Positions 23,770 to 36,670 of a stretch of DNA of 64,000 nt are shown here, in pieces. The notes under the pieces are model-generated. The model worked only from the letters and a program-made list of their open reading frames with translations. It made no database searches and was not told where the DNA came from. The DNA is from Aedes albopictus (lineage: Eukaryota > Arthropoda > Insecta > Diptera > Culicidae). Each line of letters opens with the position of its first letter. The first letter of the stretch is position 1. The stretch is from NCBI RefSeq assembly GCF_035046485.1, contig NC_085138.1:364563238-364627237 (forward strand), written 5' to 3'. Position numbers and translations under genes: made by a program.

Positions 23770-24249
23770 GGTGAAACTCTGGCAACAATACTGGAAAAAA
23801 CTCCCGAGAGAATAATCTCAGCAGCTCCAGAGAAAGTTCAAAGATAAAACTGGAAGAAATCCTGGGACGAACCTCGGAAAAAATCTCGCGAGCAACGCTT
23901 GGAAAAATCAAGTGCACAATTGCGTAAAAAAGAAACCAGAAGAAAAGCTCACAAATCCAGACGGATCCTTGGGAAATACCTTACAAGGAGCTTCGGTAGA
24001 ACTCCAGGATAATTGCTGGGAGGTAGTCTTGGAGATATGCAAGGAAGATCCTGAAGGAACTTTAGGGAAAACCTTGGGAAGGAAATCGATTGCATCCGCG
24101 GGAGAAATCCGTGAAAAAATCCGAGAGGAACTGCGCGGAAACCTCTTTACGAACTCCTGGGGAAATTTCTGGAGAATCTCCGTGAAAACACTTGGCGGAG
24201 TCTTGGAAGAGGTACCAGGAGATGGCCAAAAATATAAAAAAAATATTCG

Positions 24250-24854
24250 TAATTGAGGGATATTTCTTCAGAATATTATACAATACTAGAGATAGTATCC
24301 AGGTTATGTTTTTTAGAAATTTAAATAAATAGTGTTAGTGCCCACGAAACATACATTCGATGAAAATGGCCCATATTTTGCACCGTTAAAGTTTTAAAAC
24401 AATTCATGAGAAATTTATCATTTGATCCGTTGATAACTTTTCAGTTTTTCATTGAAACACACCAGAAATATATAAGGCAATCATTTTTATCATAAAAAAA
24501 TGTCGAAGGATTTCTCCTTTTCGAAAAATATATCAATGAGTGAAAAGAATTTCTCGGCTCTACATTCGACGTTTCGGTTATCTTTATTCAACCTTCTTCA
24601 GGGAATCTAATATCTTTTCAAAACAATTTCCTAAATTACAAACCCCATTTGGAAATTGTTGTGAAAATATTTTAGATTTCCTAAGGTTGGTTGAATAAAG
24701 ATGACCGTAATGTCGGATGTAGGAGCAAAACAGCATTTTGCTACCAATTCAGAATGCAAATTGATTTAACAACAGGAAGCGTTTAACTTTCTTAAGGTTG
24801 AACTCAAGGCTTTCTGCATGCAAGTCAGGGTATCGGCAATGGTTACCACAAAGC
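24250..24854. other. No gene recognised
   Basis: AT-rich DNA with no TE end or domain that I can name. 'aaccttcttcaggga' and 'cctaaggttggttgaataaagat' near 24590-24700 form a loose inverted pair. Confidence 0.4.
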
Positions 24855-24856
24855 TC

Positions 24857-26079
24857 CCCGAGCAGAAGGGAATAGCAACAGCATAATAAAATGTGTTATT
24901 TTGGAAAAATAACTGAGTAACGGAAAGAGTTATTTTCATGTTATTTACATAACATATCCTGTTATAAACTTGTCTGTCATAAGCGGCAAAATAACAAATA
25001 TTATAACAAAAAAATGTTCCTGGAAGACCTGTTTAATAAAATATTTTGTTAGTTTCAATAACAACTTAATAACAGCGAATTTTAAAAATATTTCAATAAC
25101 AAATTTTGATATGAATACGTTATTGATAACAATCTGAAAACAAAATTTGCTTTTTTTCTGTTGCGGATAGGAACTCCTCCAAAGTCCCATATGCATTCAA
25201 TGGGATACGCAACAATAGGATCTATTAATGAATGTTTCATTCATAATTGGGACGCTATAGTTGTCGCAAGCGAATTCTTATCGAAAACAGAGAGAAACAA
25301 GAGTTCTCGTTTATTTTCCAAACAACTTATGATGAAAAACTACCGTCGTTTTGAAACTCTTTATTAGGTGGATCATTGTTTATAAGATTAATTTACATTA
25401 TTACCTCATTGGTTGACACATTTATCCTAGTTAATCTAAGTGGGCTCGATGCAGTGAAATCAATCAAAATAAAATGTCTAAAAATAATCATTGGAGCTCT
25501 TGATGACTTATTTTTTTACATTTTTGTCGAAAATGTGTTGTTTGTTGTTGAATTCCACCAGTTGATCTAAAATGTTTCATAAAATGGCTAACACTCTATT
25601 ACACTCTCTATTTTCGTATTCCCTAACTAAAACTGGGACAAAAAAACAGGTATACTTTCAAAAGTGCTTATAAAACAAAAGGCTGATAAGTTGGCACTGT
25701 AACGTAATGTCAGTAAGAAGAGGAACTGATGACAAAATAATATTTACTCTTACATTTCCTCACGGAATGCTGTGAACAACGAAAATCGCGAAAGGTGTAG
25801 TTTTGATTGCAAAGCTAGTTATGTTGTAATATTAATGATCAAATATTTGTACTAGTCTCATTGACACAATAATAACTGAACTTGTGCTACAACAAAACAT
25901 GTTATTGAAATGTAATTTAAGGAAAATATACCAAGAGCACGATCATAACAAAATAAGATTGCCCAACAGAACATGTTATGGAACGGTGATGACTTAATAA
26001 GTTAACAATAACAAACCGAGATATAAAAACAGGTTTTGTGATTCCGTTGTTATCATTTTGATATTTTCCTCTGCTCGGG
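24857..26079. mobile_element. CCCGAGCAG-ended element, copy 1, 2-bp target duplication
   Basis: Ends CCCGAGCAGAAGG and CCTCTGCTCGGG are inverted repeats, with TC directly outside both (24855-24856, 26080-26081). The interior is dominated by ATAAC/GTTAT words. Long blocks match copy 2 (31929-33217), for example 'aaacttgtctgtcataagcg', 'aacttaataacag' and 'gagatataaaaacaggtttt'. 1223 bp, non-coding. The superfamily is uncertain: a variable 2-bp duplication is not the TA of Tc1/mariner. Confidence 0.8.
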
Positions 26080-26090
26080 TCACCTTTTTG

Positions 26091-27745
26091 CCTTTCTTGT
26101 ACGCCGAAGTGTACTGAAAGGCTACATGTTCACTCAAAAAACGAGTTTTCGATAGAAGGCTCGGAGGGTCAAGTCAATCATACCAATCAACTCAGCTCGA
26201 CAAATTCAGATGATGTCTGTATGTGTGTATGTATGTATGTCTGTGCGCAAAAAAGTTCTCTCCCTTTTGAGGCACTTCCCATTAGCCATTTGTCGGATCA
26301 TAGCTCGAATCGAACCGGATTTTTACCGCATTGTTTGCTATTGAAAATGGTCCGGATCGGTCAAGGCTTTCCGGAGTTATGACCATTTCAAAAATCCGGA
26401 CCAGCACCGGTATAACTGGCCGCATACAACACTGAACCAAGCCCCATCATGCGACACATCAAACTGCGGAATTTTTGTTACCTCTAGTTAGGTTGACGAA
26501 TTTTGTGCAGAAATCAACACTGGATACCTGAGATTGCACGATGTCGGCCCAAGATTCAAGATGGCGGCCAAATATTCAAGATGGCGGATGTTTAATAGAG
26601 CTATAGGCTCTAAAACCATGCAATATGGGTATATTTGGTATGAGGAAGATTTACGGAGTCCGAAAATGGCGACCACAATATCCACGATGACGGTTTAAAA
26701 TCCAAGATGGCGGATCCAAATTCAACATGGCGGCTGATTAATGGTGTTTTAGGCTCTACAAGATGGCGATTGTTTAATGGACTTTTAGGCGTTGAAGACC
26801 AATATGGGTATATTTGGTATGGGGTAGATATCTGGAGTCCAAAAATGATGATTAAAATATCCAAGATGGCGGTCTAAAACCCAATTTTTCAGCTCAAATT
26901 TCAAGATGGGGACTGTTTAATAAAGTTTTAGGCTCTAAAGCCATGCAATATAAATATATATGGCAACCAGAACATCCAAGATGGCGACTCCAGATTCAAG
27001 CTGGCGGCTATTCAATGGTTTATTAGACTCTAAAATCATGCACTATGGGCATAATTGGTATGGGGAAGATGTCTGGACTCCTAAAATGGCGACCAGAATA
27101 TTCAAGATGGCGATCGAAAATCCAAGATGGTGCTCAACATCAGGGATGGCAGCTGTTTAATGGAGTTTAGGGCTCCAAAACCATGCAATATTCGAATATT
27201 TGATATTATGAAGATGTCTGGAGTCCAAAAATTACGATTGAAATATCCAAGATGACGACCAAAATATCTAAGATGGCGTCAAAATTCAAGATGGCAGCCC
27301 TTTAATGGAGAATTATGCTCTGAAACCATTCAATATGGGTATATTGGGTATGGGAAAGACAACCGGAGTTCAAAAAATGAGACCTGAATACTCAAAAAGG
27401 CGTCTCAAAATTCATGATTGCGGTTGTTGAATTGAGTTTTGGACTCTAAAACTATGGGCATATCTGGTATGGGGAAGAAGTCTGGAGTCCAAAAATGGCG
27501 ACCAGGATTTCCAAGATACCGGACTTAAACCCAAAATGGCGGCTCAAAATTCAAGGTTGCGGCTTTTTTGAAGAGTTAAAGGCTGAAATATCGAGAACCA
27601 GAAAAATGATATGGTTTCTGGTGCCATGAAATGGATATCTGTCAAAAGTATGAAAGTGCGATATTCATCAACATGTCACTTGAGTTATGTTGAAATGGCT
27701 TTTCGAAGGCACGAGAAAGGCGCCATCACCGCTAGGTGGATTAAT
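26091..27745 (+). repeat. Hairpin-capped tandem repeat element, copy 2, with AAGATGGCGG body
   Basis: Opens with the cap GCCTTTCTTGTACGCC... GTGTACTGAAAGGC (an imperfect hairpin), then a GTAT microsatellite and the block 'ctattgaaaatggt'. All three are shared with the copy at 51621. The body (26520-27590) is a different tandem unit of about 160 bp carrying 'aagatggcgg', 'tttaatgg(a)gttttaggctc', 'atgcaatatgggtatat' and 'gatgtctggagtccaaaa'. The right end has GGCACGAGAAAGGC, the inverted counterpart of the cap. The frame at 26960-27160 is repeat. Confidence 0.7.
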
Positions 27746-27849
27746 TAGGGATTTCAAACATACTAACACATCAAGAATTCCTTGAGAATTATTGTCAAAC
27801 CAGTTACAACATCATTATACAACTTAAGGACTTAATTCACCCAACATTT

Positions 27850-29500
27850 CGGATGCATTTCGTGCCCGTAGATTGCGTGAATGAGTCATCGATCCCCTAA
27901 AGGAATTTTCTCCACGTTCTACCCTTGTGCTGCACCATTAATTTCGTCACCATTCTTCGGCCAAGTGCAAAATGCGAGCCCGTCACGCAATCTCCCTGTT
28001 CCTAAGGCATCCAACAAAACGTTCTCTCGTGCCCATCTGAGTCGGTCCGTCGCGTCGTCCATCGGTGGTTATTCAAGAATGCCCATTCTCAGCTTCACCT
28101 TAACCTGTGGGTATACAAATGTAATTGTTGCGATTATAAGTCGGTTTAACGCCGCGCTTCAGAACAAATTCAGCGTGAAATTGACAGCAGCGCGCTGCGG
28201 AGCTGAAGAAAAATGGGGGAAGCCAGCAAAATATGTCGGAAAAAACGATAATTTATCATACAACTAGGTAATTAGCTGTAGTTAAAGTGAAACAAAACCA
28301 CGCGTTAATAAAGCGAAGCAAACGGAGGCACACACCACAGGCACTGTTAGTAGGAATGTTGCATTTTTTGGGTTGATCGATTGTCTGACTTTTAGGCGAT
28401 TGATTGAGGTGATCTTAGAGTACTCAGCAATCAACAAAGGTCTCCTAATCGATCACTCCAACAAAAATAATGTTTTGTGACATCCCTATCTGCTACTACT
28501 ACTAATACTTGAACTAATACGCAAACTAGGTCCCAAACGTGGGGCGAACCCCCACAGTAACTAGTGCAAACATGTAAATAAATGGCTCCACCCTAGGCTC
28601 CACCTTTTATCGCTCTCACCGGTCGTGAGCACGCACCACAATCGCAAGCCTAACAAGCTCGTTGACCACCAGAATAAGACAAATGTTGTAGATAGACGCG
28701 AACGGAAGCAGAGAGAGAGAGTTATGATCCACCACCACCCGACCCCACTAGGGGGAGAAAACGATGATGATAACCAAAACGATAACGGCGTTGTTATGAG
28801 TGGACAACACGACACGAAAACGCATCAGATAAGGCCCATCATCAGCTGGTGCGGTGGTCATCCGCAAGTCCTATTTTAGGTAAATGAATTGAGTTGTCGT
28901 GTGGTTCGATTTACGCGTTGATAAGCATGCTTAGCAAGACAGAAGAAAAAAAAAAGTGTAAATATGAGTAACGTGTAGGTTGAACGGGTGGATCGCGATG
29001 AGAGCAGAAACAGCAACAACAACACAGCTATACAAAGTATTAAGTTAATTAAATTATCTCTTATTTTATTTACGCGATAAGTAGAAAGTGCGAACGATGC
29101 AGAAAGCGACGAACGCTGCATTAACAGCGCGCGCTCGCGAGGAAGAAGGAGGTAGAAGAGAAAGGCATCGGACGTAGTACATAAATATATGTAGCAATGA
29201 GAGTAGCAAGTAATGAACCCAGTGATGATCGCTTGTATAAAGTATAGATGGGGGAATGGAATCGATGACAGAACGATAACAAGGGGAAGAAAACCGTGTT
29301 ATTAGCTCGTAAGTAATGAAATTTATTTTGAAGGAGAGATAAAGAGAAATGGCGTTGAAAATATGACAAATTGAGTGTTGCTGTTTTGTGTCCGAGAAAC
29401 TGTCCGAAACGAGTCCCTGTTGAAAATACTGGTAATTTATGGAACTGCGCTGGTGAAGGTAAGTTTGACAGTCGTAATTTATGGATGATCATGAACACCT
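27850..29500. other. Low-repeat island, no confirmed gene
   Basis: No TE signature. Several frames of 80-130 codons exist on both strands (for example 27881-28267 plus and 29121-29498 minus), but none shows a domain and they overlap one another. Bases 28950-29300 are purine-rich and include palindromes (CAGCGCGCGCTCGCG). This could be regulatory DNA or UTR of a neighbouring gene. Confidence 0.3.
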
Positions 29501-29894
29501 TTAGATAAGATACAAAAAGGGCTTAAAATTTTAAGAATAAAACTATGGTAACATTGTTTAATGAAATAATTTGGTGAAACAATATTTTGCAGATGGCATT
29601 TCTTCTAGTCAAATTGAATCAAATAATTTTAAGTGTCATCTTGCAACTATTACACACTAAAAGCCCAATTTACCCTCACTTTTTTTTAATTCTTCAATCA
29701 CTTAACCTAATTTACAACTTTATTGTCCACTAAGGGCACTTCGTGAGCAATTCCAATTGGAAGCTGTACTTACATTTTGTACAGTGCCCAAATGTATTCT
29801 ATTCTAATTGTATTACATCGAACTGGCTACCGTTGCGCTGCTTTCACTTTCTACCCTATCATGGTAGAATGATCTACACGAGGTTGTTGATGTG

Positions 29895-30118
29895 TGGCTG
29901 TTGGTTGTACCTGTTTCCAGTCCGATTGGGGGTCCATTATGGGTAGCCGTTCGCCGATGTCCAAGTATCCGGGTTCATTTGAGGCATGGGCTCAGAAGAG
30001 GATCAGTGTCAGCTGCTCTCAGGGGAAAAGAGCAACTGACGAAAGTGCCGGGACTGGAATCGAACCCATGACCAACCCCTCACTTTATTCGCGCCAAACT
30101 CGATTTACGTCTCCCTCA
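29895..30118 (-). mobile_element. tRNA-derived SINE, second family
   Basis: On the minus strand there is an intact B-box in CATGGGTTCGATTCCAGTCC (about 30057-30076), preceded by a weak A-box-like segment and followed by 'gacactgatcctcttctgag' and 'aacccggatacttgg'. It differs from the GA-tailed family elsewhere in the window. The acceptor stem does not pair, so it is not a tRNA gene. Confidence 0.6.
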
Positions 30119-30159
30119 TTTACGCACCGCAATCAAGTTTTTTTTACAGCGGTGGTTTC

Positions 30160-30610
30160 AGAGAATCTCTGGTATGTTACAAGGTGTCTTACGGGATTTC
30201 AGGGAGTTCTGGAGTTTAAGAAGCAGTGGGCTTCAGGGACTATTTAGGGGGTTCCGGATCTTGCCAGGTGCGTTACCCTCTGGAACACACAGTAACTCTC
30301 CGAAACTCCTGAAAACGCATATGTAACGCCTCTGTAACGTCTCTGAAACCCACCGAAAACCCTCCGAAGCTTTTTGAAGTGCCTGTGAAATCCCCCTTAA
30401 AACACCATCCCATGTAACGCACTTAAAACCCTCCCAACCCCAACCCCTAAAAACCCCTCGAAACCCATGTATCGCCCCTGAAACATGCTAGAGCCCATGA
30501 AACTACCTAAAACGCATCTGAAACCTTCCTGAAACGCCCTGCAACCCCTTGAAACGCCCCTAGAAACCCCCCTTGAACATCCTAGAACCTTTTCACAACT
30601 GCCGTGACTT
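30160..30610. repeat. Foldback CTGAAAC repeat, copy 3
   Basis: Begins with 'gggatttcagggagttctgg' type motifs and switches at about 30290 to 'ctccgaaactcctgaaaacgc' type motifs, the same arrangement as copies 1 and 2. The 89-codon minus frame over it is repeat-derived. Confidence 0.55.
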
Positions 30611-30746
30611 GACTTAGGCGTAAATGGTGGTTCTAGGTATTCGGGAACGACTAACATGTGATACATGTATAAAGGAAACTTGAAGTTCGTTTCTCAAATT
30701 GTCCGTCCCAAGGAGCACTACCACCAGAAGTGTTGCAAAATTTAGT

Positions 30747-31175
30747 GGTTCCCAATCTTGGGTTACAAGCCACGTGAACTTTTTAAGATCCTCTCCTTGA
30801 TGAGAATTATTTTCAGATTCTGCATCTCATCTGTGATACTTCTACAGATCAGTGGTTCCCAAGCAGAAACCAGGGGCCATGATTATTTCTAAAGAACTTA
30901 TTAGTGAGGATAAAATCCCGTAAAACCTTCCAATATGGGATCACGGGCCGCAATAATTCCTCAAGAATTCAAAGTGTGAGGTCAAAGTGAAAACGTTTGT
31001 CGAATTTTATATCTCAAGAGGAACTACCACGCATATAGTTGTGTGTTGCAAAATTCAGTGATTGCAAGTTTATGGTAAAATGCGTAGAATCCGAAAAACA
31101 TTTTCATTCTATCGTCACATTTTCGGTTCTTGAGAAATTCGTGTGACCCGTGACCTTGGATTGTGAACTACTGAT
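30747..31175. mobile_element. Degraded hAT-like MITE
   Basis: The left end TAGTGGTTCCCAATCTTGGG and the right end CCTTGGATTGTGAACTACTG are imperfect complements. The CAGTGGTTCCCAA motif recurs at 30850, so there may be two overlapping copies. No intact 8-bp duplication. Confidence 0.5.
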
Positions 31176-31184
31176 CAACTAAAA

Positions 31185-31385
31185 AAGACACTACCCTGTC
31201 TTCAATCATAGTGTGAACCGACTGAACGACCACAAACATGAGGTAACGGACAATACACCAGTGGAGAAATTTCCATTCAACGACAAGTTTTCACCGACTG
31301 AAGCGGGAATTGAACCCAAACTCCGAGGCTTACGAAACGCCTAGACGACTGACGCCGCTAACCGCACGGCCACCAAGCATAGCCA
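31185..31385 (-). mobile_element. tRNA-derived SINE, third family
   Basis: On the minus strand: A-box region GGTGGCCGTGCGGTTAGCGG, an intervening 'gtcgtctaggcgtttcgtaa', and B-box GGTTCAATTCCCG, then 'acttgtcgttgaatggaaat'. The 5' and 3' ends of the tRNA-like part do not pair as an acceptor stem, so it is a SINE head and not a functional tRNA. Confidence 0.7.
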
Positions 31386-31529
31386 ACTACATTGTAGTAA
31401 CCCAGACAACCAGTAATCGTATATGATGTTGCATAAGATGATAATGTGGAAGCCATATGCGTACATGCCTCCATTTAGTCAATCAAGAAGTTTGAAGCAT
31501 AAAAATGATTGAGTTGCATAAAATGCTAG

Positions 31530-31745
31530 CTCCTTGGACCCCCTGAAGTCACCTCCCACCGTATTTCACCTGAGACCTTCCGAAACCTGCAGGAACCCCC
31601 TTAGGACCTCTGGGGCTCTCTGAAACACTCCTGAACCCCACCTGAATCTTCCAGAGACCCTCAGAAATCCAATAAAGCCTCCCTGGTATTCCCCTGAAAA
31701 CCGCAGGATCCCTCTGGGAGTCCTGAAGCACACTGGAATGTGTGA
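31530..31745. repeat. CTGAAAC repeat patch
   Basis: Run of 'cctgagacc', 'ccgaaacc', 'ctctgaaacactcctgaacc' words, the same degenerate family as above. The minus frames across it are repeat-derived. Confidence 0.5.
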
Positions 31746-31848
31746 TACTCGTGAGTTTAGTGAAAATTCGAGTGTCATTCAGAGACATAATGTGGGTCCA
31801 GGTCAAGCAAACTAACATGGAGTACAAAAATCTAGCAGCGGTAATATA

Positions 31849-34053
31849 CAGGGGATACTCAAAATAACTGGGACAGGTAAAATTTTCACGTTTCAACAAA
31901 TGTTCAAGTCGCTGTAACTTTTCGAAAACCCGAACAAAAGAGAATAACAACAGCATAACAAAATGCGTTATTTTGACAAAATAACTGCATAATGGAATTA
32001 GTTATTTTTATGTTATTAACATAACATATTGCGTTATAAACTTGTCTGTCATAAGCGGCAAAATAACAAGTCACATAACAAAAATTTGTTCCTGGAAAAT
32101 CAATTTAATAACATGTTTTGTTAGTGTCAATAACAACTTAATAACAGTGAATTTGGGAAATATTTCAATAACAAATTGTGATACTACTAGTTATACTAGT
32201 TATTGATGACATCCCGAAAACAAAATTAGTTATGATATCAAACAATCGCACATGCTGTTGAATAGTGGAGGCGATATTCGTACACTTTACCCGTGTTTAA
32301 ATGAAAGCATGTACGCATATGGCCTCCACATTAGCATCCTTTTCTACATCATATATGACTTCGTGTTGGCTGAGAATGCTATACATGTTTAGACCAGCAT
32401 GAGAGAATGACGGAACAATCATTGCGAACTTCAGTTTCTCTCTTCCCTCATAGGCGTATTTTCAACTATTCATGTAATCTTTTACCCCAAATAGGAAGAT
32501 CCGACTTCATCCTCTGGAACGACAGGGAAAACATGTGAAAATACAAAATCTTTCTGAAAAATTCCAGTCAAAACCATCTACAATTTTGGATTCGCTTCGT
32601 TCAAACAAGTTTACTCAATAAGTTTGACATTTTTATCATTTAAATTCTCATGTCAAAGGCAGAATCTGAAACGTCCCTTTCAAACCCCACCTTCAATATC
32701 GTCTGCTATCTTCTCGTTTTGATGTATGTAGGGTGCTGCGCCGCTAGGGCAGTGGCGGATATTTTGGGAACTTTTCAGCTACAACTCAGTCAATTTCAAA
32801 CATCGCGGCGCCCAGCAGGGAATTGGTTTTGTACACATTACAGCACCTCCATGTCACGTAATATACCACACCTCTTATCAAATGTGATGCCGTAAGCATA
32901 ACTCGCGAAATACTGTAAATAACGTTGTTGAATGACGTAGGATTTATTTAAAAACTTGTTTTAGTTTTGATAGCAATAGCATAAAGTATTTGTACACTCT
33001 AATTCAATAATAACCGAACTTGTTCCACAACAAAATGTAATATTGAAATGTTATTTAATGGCTGTAAACCAATAGCTTGGACATAACAACATTAGATTGT
33101 CCAACAAAACATGTTATGGAAACGTAATGCCTTGATAATGCAATAATAACAAAACGAGATATAAAAACAGGTTTTGTAATTTCGTAGTTATTAATTTGAT
33201 ATTTCCCTCTGCTCGGGAAGGGCATCAAATATTCTCAAATTTTTACTGTTAGCTCATCAACTAGTTGTATATCAGTGGTTCAAATTTGGAAAAGATCGGG
33301 CCATTCCACACGAAGTTGTAAAGATTTTAGAAAAGGGTATAATTATTCGATAGCCAACTTTGAGCTTTTATATCTCCGGATTCAATGAACCGAATGCAAT
33401 GAAATTTTGGTCAAAAATGACTAATATAATGAACTTTGAAAAACAGTTGACTGAATTTATAACTATTAAAAAGACAAAAAGTTATAGCGATTTCATTTAT
33501 TCTATGTTTTTTCAGTAAATTTATCTATTTTTCATATGCATCCCATTACTTTTTCAATTTAATGAAGGCTATTTGGTTGCTTTCCTTTGAAACATAAATA
33601 TGTTCAATAGAGTAAAGTTAAAAGAACTATAATTAATATCTCGAATTTTGAAACGATGATGAAGTTTTGGATAAATTGTTGTTATATTAGAAAAAAATCT
33701 AATTGAAATAATTTTCTTTCGTGTGAAGGATTTTAAGTTAAGTCAAATGTTTTTAATAGCTCATTATATAAGTCATGAACGATCAAAATTTCATTGCATT
33801 CGGATTATTGAATCCGGAGATATAACAGCTCAAAGTTGGCTATTAGATAAATATACCTTTTTCTAGAGTCTTTATAACTTCGCGTAGAATGGACCGATCT
33901 TTTCCAAATTTGAACCACTGATACACAACTAGTTGATAAACTTGCTGTAAAAATTTGAGAATATTTGATGCTCTTTTCGAAAAGTTACAGCGATTTGAAC
34001 ATTTTTTGAAGAGTGAAAATTTTACCTGTCCCAGTTATTTTGAGTATCCCCTG
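31849..34053. mobile_element. Tc1/mariner-type long-inverted-repeat element, host of a nested insertion
   Basis: Ends CAGGGGATACTCAAAATAAC and GTTATTTTGAGTATCCCCTG are exact complements flanked by TA (31847-31848, 34054-34055). The arms continue inward: 31849-31928 plus 33220-33480 on the left is the imperfect complement of 33755-34053 on the right ('ttggctat', 'ccggagatataa', 'caactagttg'). The 1289-bp copy 2 of the CCC-ended family splits the left arm. Without it the element is about 0.9 kb and non-coding. Confidence 0.88.
31929..33217. mobile_element. CCCGAGCAG-ended element, copy 2, nested, 2-bp target duplication
   Basis: Left end CCCGAACAAAAG and right end CCCTCTGCTCGGG, with AA directly outside both ends. 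The uninterrupted right arm of the host inverted-repeat element reads (complemented) CGAAAAGAGCATC at the matching place. The left arm reads CGAAAA, insertion, AAGGGCATC, so only AA was duplicated. The interior matches copy 1 in ATAAC-rich blocks. Confidence 0.85.
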
Positions 34054-34262
34054 TACATTGTCCATGCTATTACTACCCAAATAACGTTTTTCGTTAAAAA
34101 GACCAAAAGAGGTTCTTACAATCTTCATAAAACAAAAATAAAGGATCTTGGGTTATCGAACCTTCAACAAGACAAATTAGTCGTTAAAATGTTACGTCGA
34201 TTACGAGAAACGTTACATTATCAACTATGATTACTGAATACTAATGCATATTAATGTGTATA

Positions 34263-35554
34263 CAGTACTTTTTCGATTATATCACGAATGAAAAAAAATA
34301 TCGCGTGATATACTGGAGCGTGATAAAATTGAAACATATTTTTTTAGAGTGTTTTTATTGCTCAAAATACACCTAAATACAAAAAAGCAAATATAAAACG
34401 AACGAAACATCAAACCACGCAATGGAAATTGAAAATTTCAGGCAGCATTTTGAAAAATAAATTTAGCCAACCGTCATTAAAGATCAAGAAGTCAGCCTAG
34501 ACTGTATTTATGCTGCATTGTAGATCAGTGTCAAGATATCCCCTCAACGCCTCAACTAACTAGTGAAGACACATGATGGGAGCCACATGAAATGGAACGC
34601 ATGAAGTTTGAAATGGCACACAAAAGTTTCCTCGAGTGAGCAAACAATGAGTACACACTTTTTTTGGAATACCGTGTTCGGTAAATTGACGAAAATAGAA
34701 CAGCTGAATACAGCTGTTCTGTATTGTTTACCTTTTGCACCTGGTTTTGACAGTTGGTGTTTTGAGCCTCAGTAAAATCGATTACCGAAGCTACCGAAAT
34801 AGTTCTGCTGTTCTATTTCCGTCAAAAAAGTGCTGAACAGGCATTTCAGGATTGAGTGTGTAGCATTTTAAATCTTGAGTATTATTAAAGTTATGACATC
34901 CGTGCTATCGGTATTTGCATGGTAGCAATTGATCATTGATCATTTCGTAACAGCCGTTTAAGTGATTTTAATGGTCTATTGTGACGAACATTTTTGGATT
35001 TTCTTATGCTAGGAATCTTCCTAAACTTTATATGAAGTTGCGAACGGAATTCCATTTAAAGCTTGAATTTTGTAAAACCAACTTTAATTAAAATGTGTTA
35101 AAATGGCAGTTTTATACAGCTTTTCGTTTGTTTGGTAAATATTTGAGATGTTTTAGAATGCGATTCTAGATAATCGAGTTCAGCATCCGGTCTGTAATTC
35201 CTTATCACCTTTGTCACTGAAACCAGTTAGGGTAGAAGCATCAGTTTTGGCCATAATACATATTGAAACCTTTATAATGGCATATTGGTAGTTTTAATTG
35301 GTTAATTTGTCATTTTTTTCAGGAATGATTTCTCTTAGATTGACCAAAACTGGTGCGCGAACCCTACTAATCTGCAAAAGTAGCATACTTATGACAATTC
35401 ATATGCCCTATCTAGTTTGGAATAAATATGTATTTGGAAATATTTCTATCGATTATCATAGCGTGATAAAATCGAAAAAAATACCGTGCTAGAATCGAGA
35501 GTGATATAATGGAGCGTGATTAAATAGAACCGTGACAAAATCGAAAAACCACTG
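34263..35554. mobile_element. TA-flanked inverted-repeat element (CAGT..TTTTTCGATT ends)
   Basis: Left CAGTACTTTTTCGATTATAT and right end AAAATCGAAAAACCACTG are complements with a few mismatches, flanked by TA (34261-34262, 35555-35556). The word 'gcgtgataaaatcgaaa' is repeated near both ends. At about 34670-34820 there is a second, smaller inverted pair around 'gaaaatagaacagctg', perhaps a nested element. 1292 bp, no transposase. Confidence 0.8.
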
Positions 35555-35556
35555 TA

Positions 35557-36670
35557 CTTTAAAGCATCCACGGTCATTCAAAGCGTTCTTGAGTTCAGTC
35601 CTTGACATCTATAGCCGTGACAGTACACAGGAACCTGATTTCATGCATGAGCAAGGGGTGTATAAACTAAAAAGTGTTTCAAAAGAGAAGATTTTGATCA
35701 TAAACAAAAATAAGGGCTTTAATGACAAAACTTGGCTATTTGGTTTCAGGAACGTTCCAAATAGTTAACGGGGATTTCAAGGGTATTTCAATGGGATTTG
35801 TAGGTTTCTCCGGAGACCCCTCATAACGCTTCTAAGACCCCCTGGAATGCTCCTGAGACCTTGTCACCTGCTACTTGATAGCATGTTACAGAGTTTTTAC
35901 CCGATTACCATGGAATGGAAAATTGCCCACCAGAATATAAAGAAATGTTGAGGCTCTCAAATCTGTAAACCAGAACTACAGAACCCATCTCCAAAACGCA
36001 AATACATCTCGAATTCTCCGAGTACCTATGAGGTGGGATCCTTTTTAAAGACAGACCGATGCCGATCTCTCCAGACAATCGCGTGATAATTTTATTCGAC
36101 AAAACCGTGTTATGCATGCAAGTCGTCCAGTTTTCATTATATCTACGGGACTTGATTTGATTATGGAGTAGATTTTAGTGCTTATGAGATCGGTAAGCAA
36201 GTAGAAACTGGTGATCTATGTGCGCGAGACTATGTGCTTTTTGATCCCACCCTAGCCGCCTAGGCCTATTGATCGACGCCAACGAACGTTTCGTGGGAGA
36301 TGTCGTGACCATCACGCCATGGTCGCGAAGCAGTGGAACCCTGGTCCGGCGCTTCTGACTGGGTCCTGCCATCCGGATGGCTGATGACCTCGCCGATGGA
36401 TACACTCCTACACGTTCGCACACTTACAACATTAAGATAAGTACAAAAACCATTAGATTTAGGCTGAATTGGGGTGGGAAAATAAATGGGTTATGCATGT
36501 TAAATTTCAGCATTTCTTTTTTTATCCCTGGTGATATCGCGGACTAGAGTCATTTTAGTGAATTTTGATGCTAAGCCGCGGACCTGATCAGGCTGTCTGT
36601 ATGCACGGCAGCATTTCTGCATGTGTTCTAGCTAATTTCTTTAAAAATTTTGTCTCATGCCAGTGGGAAG
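35557..36670. other. No gene recognised
   Basis: 35755-35870 is a CTGAAAC repeat patch. 36170-36430 is a GC-richer block of unknown origin (minus frame without domain). Nothing else can be supported. Confidence 0.4.

Larger units (their letters stand above)
18040..24245. repeat. Long array of a degenerate short repeat (GAGAAAYTC / GGAAGAAATC)
   Basis: Outside the two insertions listed separately, nearly all of this DNA is a loose succession of 'gagaaa', 'ctctgg', 'ggaagaaatc', 'ttccggga' and 'aattccg' words, spaced roughly 12-40 bases. The many medium-length frames on both strands follow from the rarity of stops in such words and show no domain. It is split by a MITE-like element (21401-21564) and a hAT-like element (21805-23769). 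Confidence 0.65.

Noticed and set aside
31295..31380. tRNA-like sequence with A-box and B-box on the minus strand
   Set aside because: The ends do not form an acceptor stem and the sequence continues into a SINE-type body, so it is not called as a tRNA gene.
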